From positions 3,348,001 through 3,412,000 of the forward strand of contig NC_018027.1 in the NCBI RefSeq assembly GCF_000266905.1: 64,000 nt of DNA, written 5' to 3'. Positions 1-10,205 of the stretch are shown piece after piece. Each line of letters begins with the position of its first letter. Within the stretch, counting starts at the first letter, position 1. The DNA comes from Mycolicibacterium chubuense NBB4 (GTDB taxonomy: Bacteria > Actinomycetota > Actinomycetes > Mycobacteriales > Mycobacteriaceae). Below the pieces are notes generated by a model that saw nothing but the letters and a program-made list of their open reading frames with translations, was not told the origin of the DNA and did not search any database. The translations under genes and the position numbers were made by a program.

Positions 1-1225
<1,225 letters not shown>

Positions 1226-1252
1226 CCGGCGCCGCGCAGGCCGCAGATCAGA

Positions 1253-1642
1253 TCAGTTGAAGGAGTCGCCGCAGGCGCAGGAGCCGGTGGCGTTCGGGTT
1301 GTCGATCGTGAACCCCTGCTTCTCGATGGTGTCGACGAAATCGATCGTGGCGCCCTGCACATACGGCGCGCTCATCCGGTCGACGGTCAGCTCGACCCCG
1401 TTGAACTCGACCGTCAGGTCGCCGTCGAGCGAGCGGTCGTCGAAGAACAGGTTGTAGCGCAGGCCCGCGCAGCCGCCGGGCTGCACCGCGATCCGCAGCG
1501 CGAGGTCGTCACGGCCTTCCTGGTCCAGCAGCGCCTTCGCCTTGGCAGCCGCGGCGTCGGTCAGGATCACGCCGTGTTGGGCATCGGTGGCAGCGGTCGT
1601 CTGTCCGCCGGCCTGCACAGCCGACTCGTCCTGAACAGTCAT
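1253..1642 (-). CDS. erpA: Iron-sulfur cluster insertion protein, HesB/IscA/ErpA family
   Basis: A 129-residue A-type Fe-S carrier. It shows the family pattern: ILTDAAAAKAKALL near the N terminus, PGGCAGLRYNLFFDD carrying the first cysteine, and a C-terminal GSCACGDSF with the two closely spaced cysteines that bind the cluster. A-type carriers deliver [4Fe-4S] clusters to apo-enzymes; LipA, encoded 14 kb away, is a typical client. The N-terminal 25 residues are a poorly conserved extension. A good ribosome site (AGGAG, read on the minus strand just before 1642) supports the start. It is convergent with the membrane protein gene and follows glycerate kinase on the same strand after a 93-bp gap. 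Homologue of Rv2204c; ErpA versus IscA naming is not certain. Confidence 0.9.
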   Translation of the reverse strand: MTVQDESAVQAGGQTTAATDAQHGVILTDAAAAKAKALLDQEGRDDLALRIAVQPGGCAGLRYNLFFDDRSLDGDLTVEFNGVELTVDRMSAPYVQGATIDFVDTIEKQGFTIDNPNATGSCACGDSFN

Positions 1643-1676
1643 GAAATCTCCTGTGTGGGATGTACGTGGGTGGAGC

Positions 1677-1708
1677 CGTTGAATACCCGTGGCCCCACGT
1701 GTTCAACG
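1677..1708. promoter_or_regulatory. Interrupted palindrome between glycerate kinase and erpA
   Basis: CGTTGAA (1677-1683) pairs with TTCAACG (1702-1708), and inside it CGTGG-CC-CCACG (1688-1699) forms a second perfect stem. It lies after the glycerate kinase stop and 35 bp before the erpA start. It could be a terminator for the kinase transcript or an operator for the Fe-S carrier gene. No U-tract follows, which is usual for mycobacterial terminators. The palindrome is seen directly; the role is inference. Confidence 0.4.
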
Positions 1709-1735
1709 GTACCTCTTCTGAACCGTATTCCCCAT

Positions 1736-2821
1736 CTATCCCCAGGTCGCTGCAACCTCGGCGGCCAGTTCGGTGAGCTGGTCGCCCGCCTCGGCGATCG
1801 CCCGCTGGACGGATCCGGCGCGCCCGGTCAGGGAGTACGCCGACGCGATGCCGGCCGACTGCAGCGCGGACGGGTCGAGGGTGACCTGCCCGGCCAGCAC
1901 GAGGACCGGGATCCCACGGTGACGGGCTCCGGCGGCGAGCGCGCTGACGACCTTGCCGTGCAGCGACTGGTCGTCGAAACGCCCCTCGCCGGTGATGACG
2001 AGGTCCGCGGCGGCCACGTCGCCGGCGAGCCCGGTGTGCTCGGCGATGATCGCGGCTCCGGACTCCCTCCGGCCGCCGAGCGCGATGAGCGCCGCGCCCA
2101 GGCCGCCCGCGGCGCCGGCACCGGCGTCGTCGCCGACGGTGCGCCCGGACACGGCGTCGAGCTCGCGCGCCCACGCCGTCAACCGGCCCTCCAGGATCGC
2201 GACGGTGTCGGGGTCGGCACCCTTCTGCGGCCCGAACACCGCAGCAGCACCCCTCGCCCCGAGGAGAGGATGTTCGACGTCGGTGGCCGCGATCAGCTCG
2301 ACGCCGTCGAGCAGGTCCCGCGCGGCGGCCAGGCCGCCGAGGGCTTCGACCATGCCCCGGCCACCGTCGGTGCAGCAGCTGCCACCGAGGCCGACGACGA
2401 TCCGGTGCGCGCCGGCCGCCCGCGCGGCGGCGATCAACTGCCCCACCCCCGCGCTGCGCGCGTCGAGGGCGGTCCGGACGGTGGGCGGCCCGTCGAGCAG
2501 CGCCAGGCCGCACGCCTGCGCGCATTCGATGTACGCGGTGACCGGCGGCGAGGACTCGAGCACCCACCGCGCCTCGACGGAGTCGGCGAGCGGTCCGCGC
2601 ACGATCATGCTGCGTACCTCGCCCAGCCGGCCGGCGAGCACCTCCACGAAACCCGGGCCTCCGTCGGATTGCGGGGCGCAGACGAGCCGGTCGCCGGGGC
2701 GCGATCGGTGCCAGCCCCGGGCGATGGATTGCGCGGCCTGCACCGCGGTCAGGCTGTCGCCGAAGCAGTCCGGGGCGATCAGCACAGTTCGAGCCGCGTG
2801 CCCCGTCTCGGTGCCGGTCAT
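1736..2821 (-). CDS. glxK: Glycerate kinase (GlxK family)
   Basis: A 361-residue member of the type-1 glycerate kinase family, which phosphorylates D-glycerate with ATP (usually to 2-phosphoglycerate). Visible signatures are the N-terminal [20 protein letters not shown] (the family's APDSFKGSLSA motif), [32 protein letters not shown] and [20 protein letters not shown]. The length is close to the family norm of about 370. ATG at 2821 is preceded in frame by a GTG at 2824; either could start. Homologue of Rv2205c in a conserved neighbourhood. Confidence 0.88.
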   Translation of the reverse strand: MTGTETGHAARTVLIAPDCFGDSLTAVQAAQSIARGWHRSRPGDRLVCAPQSDGGPGFVEVLAGRLGEVRSMIVRGPLADSVEARWVLESSPPVTAYIECAQACGLALLDGPPTVRTALDARSAGVGQLIAAARAAGAHRIVVGLGGSCCTDGGRGMVEALGGLAAARDLLDGVELIAATDVEHPLLGARGAAAVFGPQKGADPDTVAILEGRLTAWARELDAVSGRTVGDDAGAGAAGGLGAALIALGGRRESGAAIIAEHTGLAGDVAAADLVITGEGRFDDQSLHGKVVSALAAGARHRGIPVLVLAGQVTLDPSALQSAGIASAYSLTGRAGSVQRAIAEAGDQLTELAAEVAATWG

Positions 2822-2917
2822 CACCGCAGACTATGGCGTCGGACCGCACCGCGCAGGGCGCCGCAGCCCGGGGCACGGATTGGCCCGCTCACCGGGCCGA
2901 GAAGTAACCTGGCAGGC

Positions 2918-3613
2918 GTGAAACTGCTGGGCCGCAAGAACGACGATGCCGGGGATTCCGGGAACAACACCGGGGCGTCCGGCGGCGACGACCACGCCGC
3001 CACGGCGACCCCGCCGGCGCGCACCGAGCGTGCGAGCACCGCACCGAAGGGCAAGCCGACTCCGAAGCGCAGCGAGGCGGCCCGCCGGCGCGGACCGGTG
3101 GCACCGGCTCCGATGACGACCGCGGAGGCGCGCCGGCGCCGCAAGGAACTGCGCGGCCCGAAGCTGTCCCGCGACGAGAGGAAGGCCGAGCGCATCGAGC
3201 GCCGGTCCGAGATGAGTGAGCGTCGCGAGAAGATGATGGCCGGCGAGGACGCCTACCTGCTCCCCCGCGACCAGGGCCCGGTGCGGCGCTACGTCCGCGA
3301 CATCGTCGATTCGCGGCGTAACGTGCTGGGGCTGTTCATGCCGGCGGCGCTGGGCCTCGTGCTGATCATGCTGGCCGTGCCGTCCGTGCAGGTGCAACAG
3401 ATGTTGTCCCCCGCCATGCTGGTGTTGGTGCTCGTCATGGTCATCGACGGCTTCTTCCTCGGCCGCAAGGTCAACCGGATGGCCGACCAGAAGTTCCCGA
3501 AGAACACCGAAACCGGTTGGAAACTGGGCTTCTATGCCGCCAGCCGGGCGTCGCAACTGCGCCGGATGCGCGCCCCTCGACCGCAGGTCGAGCGCGGCGC
3601 GAGCGTCGTCTGA
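2918..3613 (+). CDS. DUF3043 membrane protein (Rv2206-like)
   Basis: A 231-residue protein starting at GTG 2918. The first 100 residues are highly charged and disordered (Lys/Arg/Glu-rich, [24 protein letters not shown]), followed by the conserved DUF3043 core [23 protein letters not shown], two membrane helices (about residues 140-160 and 163-185), and [18 protein letters not shown]3043 proteins are restricted to actinobacteria and have no assigned function. The reading frame stays open far upstream of the chosen start, but the kinase on the other strand occupies that space. cobT begins 8 bp after its stop, so they are probably co-transcribed. Confidence 0.85.
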   Translation: MKLLGRKNDDAGDSGNNTGASGGDDHAATATPPARTERASTAPKGKPTPKRSEAARRRGPVAPAPMTTAEARRRRKELRGPKLSRDERKAERIERRSEMSERREKMMAGEDAYLLPRDQGPVRRYVRDIVDSRRNVLGLFMPAALGLVLIMLAVPSVQVQQMLSPAMLVLVLVMVIDGFFLGRKVNRMADQKFPKNTETGWKLGFYAASRASQLRRMRAPRPQVERGASVV

Positions 3614-3621
3614 CGCCGTCG

Positions 3622-4665
3622 GTGTCCCTCTTCGGTGAAGTCCCCGCCCTCGATTCCGACGCCGCGGCGGCCGCGCGGGCGCGGCAGGCGGCCCTGACGA
3701 AACCCCTGGGCGCGCTGGGGCGTCTGGAGGCACTGTCGGTGTGGGTTGCGGCATGCCAGAGCGCCTGCCCGCCAAAGCAATTCGAGCGAGCGCGGGTGGT
3801 GGTGTTCGCCGGCGATCACGGGGTGGCCGCATCGGGCGTGTCGGCGTATCCCGCCGAGGTGACCGCCGCGATGGTGGCCAACTTCGATGCCGGCGGCGCG
3901 GCGGTCAACGTGCTGGCCGACCTGGCCGGTGCGACCGTGCGGGTCGCCGACATCGCGGTCGACACCGCCGAACCGCTGTCCGCGGCGATCGGTGCGCACA
4001 AAGTGCGCCGCTCCAGCGGCAACATCGCGGTCGAGGACGCACTGTCGCCGGACGAGGTGACCCAGGCGATCGATGCGGGTCGCCGCATCGCCGACGAGGA
4101 GATCGACGCGGGCGCCGATCTGCTGATCGCGGGCGACATGGGCATCGGCAACACCACCCCGGCGACGACACTGATCGCCGCCCTGACCGACAGCGAGCCG
4201 GTCGCGGTGGTGGGTCGCGGCACCGGGATCGACGACGCCGGCTGGGCACGCAAGACCGCGGCGGTCCGCGACGCCCTGTACCGCGCGCGCAGCAGCATCA
4301 CCGATCCCGTTGCGCTGCTCCGGATCTGCGGTGGTGCGGACTTGGCTGCGATGACCGGCTTCTGCGCTCAGGCCGCGGTGCGGCGCACACCGATGCTCCT
4401 CGACGGCGTGGTGGTGACCGCCGCGGCGCTGGCCGCCGATGCACTCGCACCCGGAGCCCGGCACTGGTGGCAGGCGGGTCATCGCTCCACCGAACCCGCG
4501 CACTCCCTCGCACTGCGCCGGCTCGAGCTCGAGCCGATCGTCGAGTTGGACATGCGTCTCGGCGAGGGCTCCGGCGCAGTCGTCGCATTGCCGGTCGTGC
4601 GCGCCGCGGTGGCGACACTGACGGCGATGGCGACGTTCGAAGAGGCCGGGATCAGCGAGGGCTGA
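3622..4665 (+). CDS. cobT: Nicotinate-nucleotide--dimethylbenzimidazole phosphoribosyltransferase
   Basis: A 347-residue CobT, which makes alpha-ribazole phosphate for the lower ligand of cobalamin. Signatures are [45 protein letters not shown] and [16 protein letters not shown], whose glutamate corresponds to the catalytic base of the Salmonella enzyme. GTG at 3622 gives the normal family length; the frame remains open upstream into the previous gene. cobS follows after 4 bp, so the two assembly steps of the nucleotide loop are coupled. cobD, another cobalamin gene, is at 53-54 kb. Confidence 0.94.
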   Translation: MSLFGEVPALDSDAAAAARARQAALTKPLGALGRLEALSVWVAACQSACPPKQFERARVVVFAGDHGVAASGVSAYPAEVTAAMVANFDAGGAAVNVLADLAGATVRVADIAVDTAEPLSAAIGAHKVRRSSGNIAVEDALSPDEVTQAIDAGRRIADEEIDAGADLLIAGDMGIGNTTPATTLIAALTDSEPVAVVGRGTGIDDAGWARKTAAVRDALYRARSSITDPVALLRICGGADLAAMTGFCAQAAVRRTPMLLDGVVVTAAALAADALAPGARHWWQAGHRSTEPAHSLALRRLELEPIVELDMRLGEGSGAVVALPVVRAAVATLTAMATFEEAGISEG

Positions 4666-4669
4666 CGCG

Positions 4670-5401
4670 GTGATCCGCTCGCTGGCAGGAGCTTTCGCGT
4701 TCGCGACGGTGCTTCCGACCCCTGCGTCCCACACCGCGCACGCGGGTCGTGGCGTGCTGACCGCACTGCCGGTTGCGGGCGCAGCGCTCGGCGCTGTGGC
4801 CGCGGGTGTGCAGTGGGCGGGTGTGCTGGCCTTCGGGGAGAGAGCCGCCCTGGCGGGCGCCCTCGCGGTGGCAGCCCTGCTGCTGCTCACTCGTGGTCTG
4901 CACATCGACGGCCTGTCGGACACCACCGATGCGCTCGGTTGCTACGGCCCGCCGGAGCGCGCGCTGGCGGTGATGCGGGACGGCCGGGCCGGGCCCTTCG
5001 GCGTCGCCGCGGTCGCGGTCACGATCGTCGTGCAGAGTCTGGCGTTCGCCGAGACGGGTTGGCTCGCCGTGCTCGTCGCCGTGACGGCGGGCCGCGCGGC
5101 TGTGGTCGTGGCGTGCCGTCGTTCGGTCCCCTCGGCTGCCGGCAGCACGCTGGGCCGTCTGGTCGCGGGCACTCAGCCGCTGTGGGTGGCCGTGGCCTGG
5201 GTGGCCTGCATCGCCGCACTCGCGGTACCGGCCTGCGCGCGGGCGTGGCAAGGACCGCTGGTGGTACTCGTGGCCGTCGTGGCGAGCGCCCTACTGGTGC
5301 GCCACTGCGTCCGCCGGTTCGGCGGCATCACCGGCGACGTGCTGGGCGCCGTAGTCGAGGTGACGACGACGATCGCCGCGGTGGGTCTGGCGATCGGCTA
5401 G
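4670..5401 (+). CDS. cobS: Adenosylcobinamide-GDP ribazoletransferase
   Basis: A 243-residue integral membrane enzyme that joins adenosylcobinamide-GDP with alpha-ribazole (phosphate) in the last stage of cobalamin assembly. The conserved cytoplasmic motif [29 protein letters not shown] (residues about 77-105, Asp-rich for Mg2+) is intact, as is [17 protein letters not shown] near the C terminus. The rest is hydrophobic, with about six membrane segments. GTG start 4 bp after the cobT stop. The 91-bp gap that follows separates it from the cutinase gene. Confidence 0.93.
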   Translation: MIRSLAGAFAFATVLPTPASHTAHAGRGVLTALPVAGAALGAVAAGVQWAGVLAFGERAALAGALAVAALLLLTRGLHIDGLSDTTDALGCYGPPERALAVMRDGRAGPFGVAAVAVTIVVQSLAFAETGWLAVLVAVTAGRAAVVVACRRSVPSAAGSTLGRLVAGTQPLWVAVAWVACIAALAVPACARAWQGPLVVLVAVVASALLVRHCVRRFGGITGDVLGAVVEVTTTIAAVGLAIG

Positions 5402-5492
5402 CCGCGGCCCGTTCGCCGCGAGGCATGGGTCAGCAATCCCGATTGCCAAGTGAGATGTTTCTGACCGGATCGACCGTGGAATAGCTCATGTC

Positions 5493-6149
5493 ATGAAAAG
5501 TTCACTTGCAATGCGCATCCTTGCTGCGGTCTCCATTGCTGGGGCGGCAGGACTTGCTGGAGCTGGCACACCGACAGCGAACGCACAGACTTGCTCTGAC
5601 GTCGAGGTGGTCTTTGCGCGCGGAACCACTGAGCCCGCCGGTGTCGGCTGGCTGGGCACCGCGTTCGTCAACAACGTCAGATCGAAGATCGGCAGCAGAT
5701 CACTGGCCACCTACGCAGTGAACTATCCCGCGAGTTGGGATCTCTACACGTCGGTCCGCGCGGGCTCTTCGGACGCGCTGGCCCACATCCACTCGACGGT
5801 CGCCAACTGCCCGAACACCCGGATCATCCTGGGCGGATACTCGCAGGGCGCCGGTGTGATCGACGAACTGGCCATCGCCGCTCCGGTCGGCGTCTTCACG
5901 CCCATGCCCATACCATCCGGGGACGAACCGCACATCGCGGCCATTGCGGTGTTCGGCAACCCGATGCGCACCATGAACAACGGCGGGCCGCTCGACCAGA
6001 AGAGCCCGGTGTACGGCAGCCGCACCATCGACCAGTGCGCCGACCGCGACAAATATTGCGCGGGGGGCACCGACGACTCCGGCCACTTCGCCTACCTCCA
6101 GAACGGCATGGTCGACCAGGCGGGAACCTTCGTCACCGGCCGGTTGTGA
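5493..6149 (+). CDS. Secreted cutinase-family esterase (Culp-like)
   Basis: A 218-residue secreted serine esterase. Residues 1-31 form a Sec signal peptide ending near ANA-QTCSDV. The cutinase core starts with SDVEVVFARGTTEPAGVG, has the nucleophile elbow GGYSQGAGV, and ends with CADRDKYCAGGTDDSGHFAY, which carries the catalytic Asp and His and the disulfide cysteines. Mycobacterial Culps hydrolyse ester lipids and are exported or wall-associated. The size matches single-domain Culps (about 215-230). It sits between cobS and ilvE, where M. tuberculosis has Rv2209 instead, so this is an accessory insertion or replacement. It carries its own promoter space (91 bp) and is followed by a strong hairpin. 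Confidence 0.93.
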   Translation: MKSSLAMRILAAVSIAGAAGLAGAGTPTANAQTCSDVEVVFARGTTEPAGVGWLGTAFVNNVRSKIGSRSLATYAVNYPASWDLYTSVRAGSSDALAHIHSTVANCPNTRIILGGYSQGAGVIDELAIAAPVGVFTPMPIPSGDEPHIAAIAVFGNPMRTMNNGGPLDQKSPVYGSRTIDQCADRDKYCAGGTDDSGHFAYLQNGMVDQAGTFVTGRL

Positions 6150-6159
6150 GTCGACAACG

Positions 6160-6193
6160 GCCTTCGCTGCCGAGCCGGCACGGCAGCGAAGGC
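6160..6193. terminator. Perfect 13-bp hairpin between convergent cutinase and ilvE genes
   Basis: GCCTTCGCTGCCG (6160-6172) is followed by an 8-base loop and then its exact complement CGGCAGCGAAGGC (6181-6193). It lies 10 bp after the cutinase stop and 8 bp from the ilvE stop, so it can serve as a bidirectional terminator. There is no U-tract, as is common in mycobacteria. Confidence 0.8.
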
Positions 6194-6201
6194 TGACGGC
6201 C

Positions 6202-7305
6202 TCAGGACAGCCGGGCCATCCAGCCGTGGGTGTCGGCGAACGTTCCGCGCTGGATGCCGGTCAACGTGTCGCGCAGCGCCATCGTGATCTCGCCCGGTTC
6301 GCCGTCGGCGATGGTGAACTCGCCGTCGGTGTGCTTGACGTGCGAGACAGGGGTGATGACGGCCGCGGTACCGCAGGCGAAGACCTCCGTGATCTCGCCC
6401 GCGGCGGCCTTCTTCTGCCACTCGTCGACGTCGATCTTGCGCTCCTCGACCGTGAACCCCGCATCGGTTGCCAACTGCAGCAACGAATTCCGGGTGATCC
6501 CGGGGAGCAGTGAACCCGACAGCTCCGGTGTGACCAGCCGTGCGCTGCCGCCGCTGCCGAACACGAAGAACAGGTTCATGCCGCCCATCTCCTCGACGTA
6601 GCGGCGCTCGATGGCGTCGAGCCAGACCACCTGGTCGCATCCGTGGTCCGCGGCTTCGGCCTGCGCGAGCAGCGAGGCGGCGTAGTTGCCGCCGAACTTG
6701 GCCGCGCCGGTGCCGCCCGGTGAGGCGCGCACGTACTCGTGCGACAGCCACACGCTGACCGGCTTGATCCCGCGCGGGAAGTAGGCGCCGGCCGGAGAGG
6801 CGATGACGATGTAGCGGTACTCGTTGGCCGGGCGCACCCCCAGGCCCGGCTCGGTGGCGATGATGAACGGCCGCAGATACAGCGACTCCTCGCCACCGGC
6901 GGGCGGCACCCAGGCCTCGTCGACGGCGATCAACTGCCGCAGCGACTCGACGAACAGTTCCTGCGGCAGTTCGGGGATGGCCAGCCGGCGGGCCGAAGTC
7001 CGCAGACGGGCGGCGTTGGCCTCCGGACGGAAGGACACGATGGATCCGTCGGCCCAGCGGTAGGCCTTCAGGCCTTCGAAGACCTCCTGCGCGTAGTGCA
7101 GCACGATCGCCGACGGGTCGAGCTCGATCGGGCCGTAGGGCAGGACGCGGGCGTCGTGCCACCCCGCCTCGGCGGAGTACTCGATGGACACCATGTGGTC
7201 GGTGTGGAACTTGCCGAAGCCCGGATCGGCCAGGATCGCAGCGCGTACCTCGTCGCTCGCCGGATTCGCGGTGCGATCGACGGTGAACTCGAGGCCTTCA
7301 GTCAT
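6202..7305 (-). CDS. ilvE: Branched-chain amino acid aminotransferase
   Basis: A 367-residue fold-type IV PLP aminotransferase that carries out the last step of Ile, Leu and Val synthesis and the first step of their breakdown. The PLP-lysine segment [13 protein letters not shown] is intact, with [38 protein letters not shown] and [12 protein letters not shown] further on, all hallmarks of the large bacterial IlvE subgroup. Length is the family norm. It is transcribed toward the cutinase gene and is preceded by gcvT on the same strand after a 52-bp gap. Confidence 0.95.
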   Translation of the reverse strand: MTEGLEFTVDRTANPASDEVRAAILADPGFGKFHTDHMVSIEYSAEAGWHDARVLPYGPIELDPSAIVLHYAQEVFEGLKAYRWADGSIVSFRPEANAARLRTSARRLAIPELPQELFVESLRQLIAVDEAWVPPAGGEESLYLRPFIIATEPGLGVRPANEYRYIVIASPAGAYFPRGIKPVSVWLSHEYVRASPGGTGAAKFGGNYAASLLAQAEAADHGCDQVVWLDAIERRYVEEMGGMNLFFVFGSGGSARLVTPELSGSLLPGITRNSLLQLATDAGFTVEERKIDVDEWQKKAAAGEITEVFACGTAAVITPVSHVKHTDGEFTIADGEPGEITMALRDTLTGIQRGTFADTHGWMARLS

Positions 7306-7357
7306 GCACGCGATTGTATAACCGGCCGGCCAACCATTTTGGCCCCCGGGAAGCGCC

Positions 7358-8455
7358 TCAGCGGGTACGCGTGTCGACGAACGGGGGCTTCACCACTTCG
7401 CATTCGACGTTGCGGCCGCGCACGTCGACGGCGACGTGCGCACCGTCGGCGATCTCGGCTGCGGTGTCGATCAGCGCCAGTGCAATGCCGACTTTCAGTG
7501 TGGGAGAGAATGTTCCCGACGTCGTGACACCGATCGCCTGCTCGCCGTCGAGCACGGTGAGCTCGGGGCGCAATACACCGCGCCCGACGGCTCGCAACCC
7601 GCGCAGCGTGCGGCGCGGCCCGGCCTCTTTCTCCGCCAGCAGGGCCTCACGTCCCCAGAACGCGTCCTTCTTCCATCCGATGGCCCAGCCGCACCGCGCC
7701 TGCAGCGGCGAGATGTCGAGTGACAGCTCGTGGCCGTGCAGCGGATAGCCCATCTCGGTGCGCAGCGTGTCGCGCGCGCCGAGCCCCGCCGGTTCCCCAC
7801 CGGCGGCGGCGACGGCGTCGACGAGCGCGTCGAACACCACCGCCGCCTGATCCCACGAGGGCAGCAGCTCATAGCCGTGCTCGCCCGTGTACCCGGTGCG
7901 GCACACCCGGACGTCGACGCCGTCGTACACCGCGTCGGCGTATCCCATGTAATCCATGTCGGTGGGCAACCCGAGTCCGCCGACCACGTCGGCGGACTTG
8001 GGCCCCTGAACGGCGAGCACGGCACGCGAGCGGTGCTCGTCGGTGATGGTCAGGCCCTCGGGCGCACGCTCCTGCAGCGCCGCGACGACGGCCGCGGTGT
8101 TCGCCGCGTTCGGCACCAGGAAGATCTCGTCGTCGGAGACGTAGTAGGCGATCAAGTCGTCGATCACGCCGCCGGAGTCGGTGCAGCACAGCGTGTACTG
8201 GGCCTTGCCGGGGCCGATGCGGCGCAGGTCGTTGGTGAACGCGGCGTTGACGTACTCCGCTGCGCCGGGACCCTTCACCAGCGCCTTGCCCAGGTGGCTG
8301 ACGTCGAACAGGCCGACCGTCGTGCGGGTGGCGGTGTGCTCGGCGACGGTGCCCGCGTAGGACACCGGCATCAGCCAGCCGCCGAACTCGGCGAAGCTCG
8401 CGCCGAGCTCGCGGTGGCGGTTCTCCAGGGGGCCGGCCAGCAGCTTGTCAGTCAC
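7358..8455 (-). CDS. gcvT: Aminomethyltransferase (glycine cleavage T protein)
   Basis: GcvT moves the aminomethyl carbon of glycine from the H-protein lipoate to tetrahydrofolate. The 365-residue protein has [16 protein letters not shown] at the N terminus (folate-binding region), [21 protein letters not shown] and [19 protein letters not shown], all canonical. GTG at 8455 was chosen by comparison with known GcvT starts; another GTG at 8465-8467 would add four residues. It is divergent from pepB across only 35 bp; in M. tuberculosis an adenylyl cyclase gene (Rv2212) sits in this gap and is absent here. Confidence 0.94.
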   Translation of the reverse strand: MTDKLLAGPLENRHRELGASFAEFGGWLMPVSYAGTVAEHTATRTTVGLFDVSHLGKALVKGPGAAEYVNAAFTNDLRRIGPGKAQYTLCCTDSGGVIDDLIAYYVSDDEIFLVPNAANTAAVVAALQERAPEGLTITDEHRSRAVLAVQGPKSADVVGGLGLPTDMDYMGYADAVYDGVDVRVCRTGYTGEHGYELLPSWDQAAVVFDALVDAVAAAGGEPAGLGARDTLRTEMGYPLHGHELSLDISPLQARCGWAIGWKKDAFWGREALLAEKEAGPRRTLRGLRAVGRGVLRPELTVLDGEQAIGVTTSGTFSPTLKVGIALALIDTAAEIADGAHVAVDVRGRNVECEVVKPPFVDTRTR

Positions 8456-8490
8456 GGCCAACCACACTAGTAGGCCAGTGGCTAGGGTGA

Positions 8491-10029
8491 ATGCCCGTGA
8501 GCCCCGTCAGCACCGCAGCCGGTTACCCGTCCCCCGCCGTCACCGTCGCCAGCGCGCTGCCCAAGCGCACGGTCGACTCCTCCGTCCTGGTCGTGCCCGT
8601 CGTCAGCTCGGGTGACGACGACGGCAGAGCGACGGTGGTCGCCAACCCGTATCTGGATGCCGAGGCGGTCGGCGAGATCGAGGTCGCGCTCGAGGCGCTC
8701 GGCGCCAAGGGCGGGTCCGAACAGCTGACCCGCGTGCTGGTGCCTTCGCTGCCCGTGAACAGCGTGCTCGCAGTCGGGCTCGGCAAGGACCGCGACGAGT
8801 GGCCCGCCGAGACGATCCGGCGCGCGGCCGGCGTCGCGGCGCGCTCGCTGTCGGGGGTCCAGACGGTCATCACCACGCTGTCCGACGTCAACCTCGAGGC
8901 GACGATCGAAGGGTTGATTCTCGGGTCGTACCGGTTCACCGAGTTCCGCAGCGAGAAGACGGCACCCAAGGACGAGGGTCTGCGCCGGATCACCGCGCTG
9001 ACGCCGGACACGAAGTCGGCCACGAAGGACGCGGCGGCCCGCGCCGAGGCGGTCGCGACCGCAGTGGCCACCGCCCGCGACTTCGTCAATACGCCGCCCA
9101 GCCACCTCTATCCCGATGAATTCTCCAAGCGGGCAAAGGCTTTGGGCGAGGCGGCCGGGCTCGACGTCGAAATCCTGGACGACAAGGCCCTTCTCAAGGG
9201 GGGCTATGGCGGGATCATCGGGGTCGGCAAGGGCTCGTCGCGGCCGCCGCGGCTGGTGCGCCTGGCGCACCGCGGGGGCAAGGGGCGCAAGTCCAAGACC
9301 GTCGCACTGGTCGGCAAGGGCATCACGTTCGACACCGGCGGCATCTCGATCAAGCCGGCGGCCAACATGCATCACATGACGTCCGACATGGGCGGTGCGG
9401 CGGCCGTCATCGCCACGGTCGTGCTGGCTGCCCGCCGGCAGCTGCCGATCGACGTGATCGCGACGGTGCCGATGGCGGAGAACATGCCGTCGGCTACCGC
9501 GCAGCGTCCCGGCGACGTGCTGACCCAGTACGGCGGTGTCACCGTCGAGGTACTCAACACCGACGCCGAGGGCCGGCTGATCCTGGCCGATGCGATCGTG
9601 CGGGCGTGCGAGGACCGGCCCGACTACCTGATCGAGACGTCGACGCTGACGGGCGCGCAGACCGTCGCGCTGGGCTCGCGCACCCCCGGCGTGATGGGCA
9701 GCGAGGAGTTCCGCGACCGGGTGGCGGAGATCTCGCAGGCGGTGGGCGAGAACGCCTGGGCGATGCCGCTTCCCGACGAGTTGAAGGACGACCTCAAGTC
9801 GACGGTGGCCGACCTCGCCAACGTGAGCGGCTCGCGGTACGCGGGGATGCTGGTGGCCGGCACGTTCCTGCGCGAGTTCGTCGCCGACGGCGTGGAGTGG
9901 GCACACATCGACATCGCCGGGCCCGCGTACAACTCGGGCGGCCCGTGGGGCTACAACCCGAAGGGCGGCACCGGGGTGCCGACGCGGACGATGTTCGCGG
10001 TGCTGGAGGACATCGCCGCGGCGAGCTGA
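8491..10029 (+). CDS. pepB: Leucyl aminopeptidase (M17 family)
   Basis: A 512-residue M17 dinuclear zinc aminopeptidase. The N-terminal macro-like domain (residues 1-170) leads to the catalytic domain with [16 protein letters not shown] (metal ligands Lys and Asp), [11 protein letters not shown] and the M17 signature [13 protein letters not shown]. The C terminus [14 protein letters not shown] matches the family. ATG at 8491 follows CTAGGG; a GTG at 8497 is a second candidate. Homologue of Rv2213. Confidence 0.95.
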   Translation: MPVSPVSTAAGYPSPAVTVASALPKRTVDSSVLVVPVVSSGDDDGRATVVANPYLDAEAVGEIEVALEALGAKGGSEQLTRVLVPSLPVNSVLAVGLGKDRDEWPAETIRRAAGVAARSLSGVQTVITTLSDVNLEATIEGLILGSYRFTEFRSEKTAPKDEGLRRITALTPDTKSATKDAAARAEAVATAVATARDFVNTPPSHLYPDEFSKRAKALGEAAGLDVEILDDKALLKGGYGGIIGVGKGSSRPPRLVRLAHRGGKGRKSKTVALVGKGITFDTGGISIKPAANMHHMTSDMGGAAAVIATVVLAARRQLPIDVIATVPMAENMPSATAQRPGDVLTQYGGVTVEVLNTDAEGRLILADAIVRACEDRPDYLIETSTLTGAQTVALGSRTPGVMGSEEFRDRVAEISQAVGENAWAMPLPDELKDDLKSTVADLANVSGSRYAGMLVAGTFLREFVADGVEWAHIDIAGPAYNSGGPWGYNPKGGTGVPTRTMFAVLEDIAAAS

Positions 10030-10046
10030 TCGGCCGCCGCCGCCCG

Positions 10047-10199
10047 CTACCAGTCCAGCGTCGGACGGCGATTGGCCAGCTTCTGCCCCACCCACTGGTT
10101 CAGCGACACGTGCTGCTCGGCCGCTTCGATCGAGAGCTTGGCGTGGAGCTCGGCGGAGGTGCGAACGAGGAACGTGCCGCTGTAGTCGCGATCCGTCAA
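10047..10199 (-). pseudogene. HicB-type ribbon-helix-helix antitoxin tail, 50 residues
   Basis: A short frame just downstream of ephD on the same strand reads LTDRDYSGTFLVRTSAEL followed by HAKLSIEAAEQHVSLNQWVGQKLANRR. This is the C-terminal ribbon-helix-helix (RHH) DNA-binding module of HicB-like antitoxins, whose pattern is YSGxFxVRxxxELHxxLxxEAxxxxVSLNQxVxxxL. The first possible start is TTG at 10199, only two codons after the ephD stop, and it is in the same frame as ephD, so no N-terminal HicB domain can be present. No toxin partner is nearby. It is either a truncated relic or a standalone RHH micro-protein. The motif match is clear; expression is unproven. Confidence 0.6.
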
Positions 10200-10205
10200 C
10201 GGCGA

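Noticed and set aside
3600..5450. A cobalamin riboswitch before cobT-cobS
   Set aside because: cobT starts 8 bp after the DUF3043 gene, leaving no leader, and no B12-box was seen.
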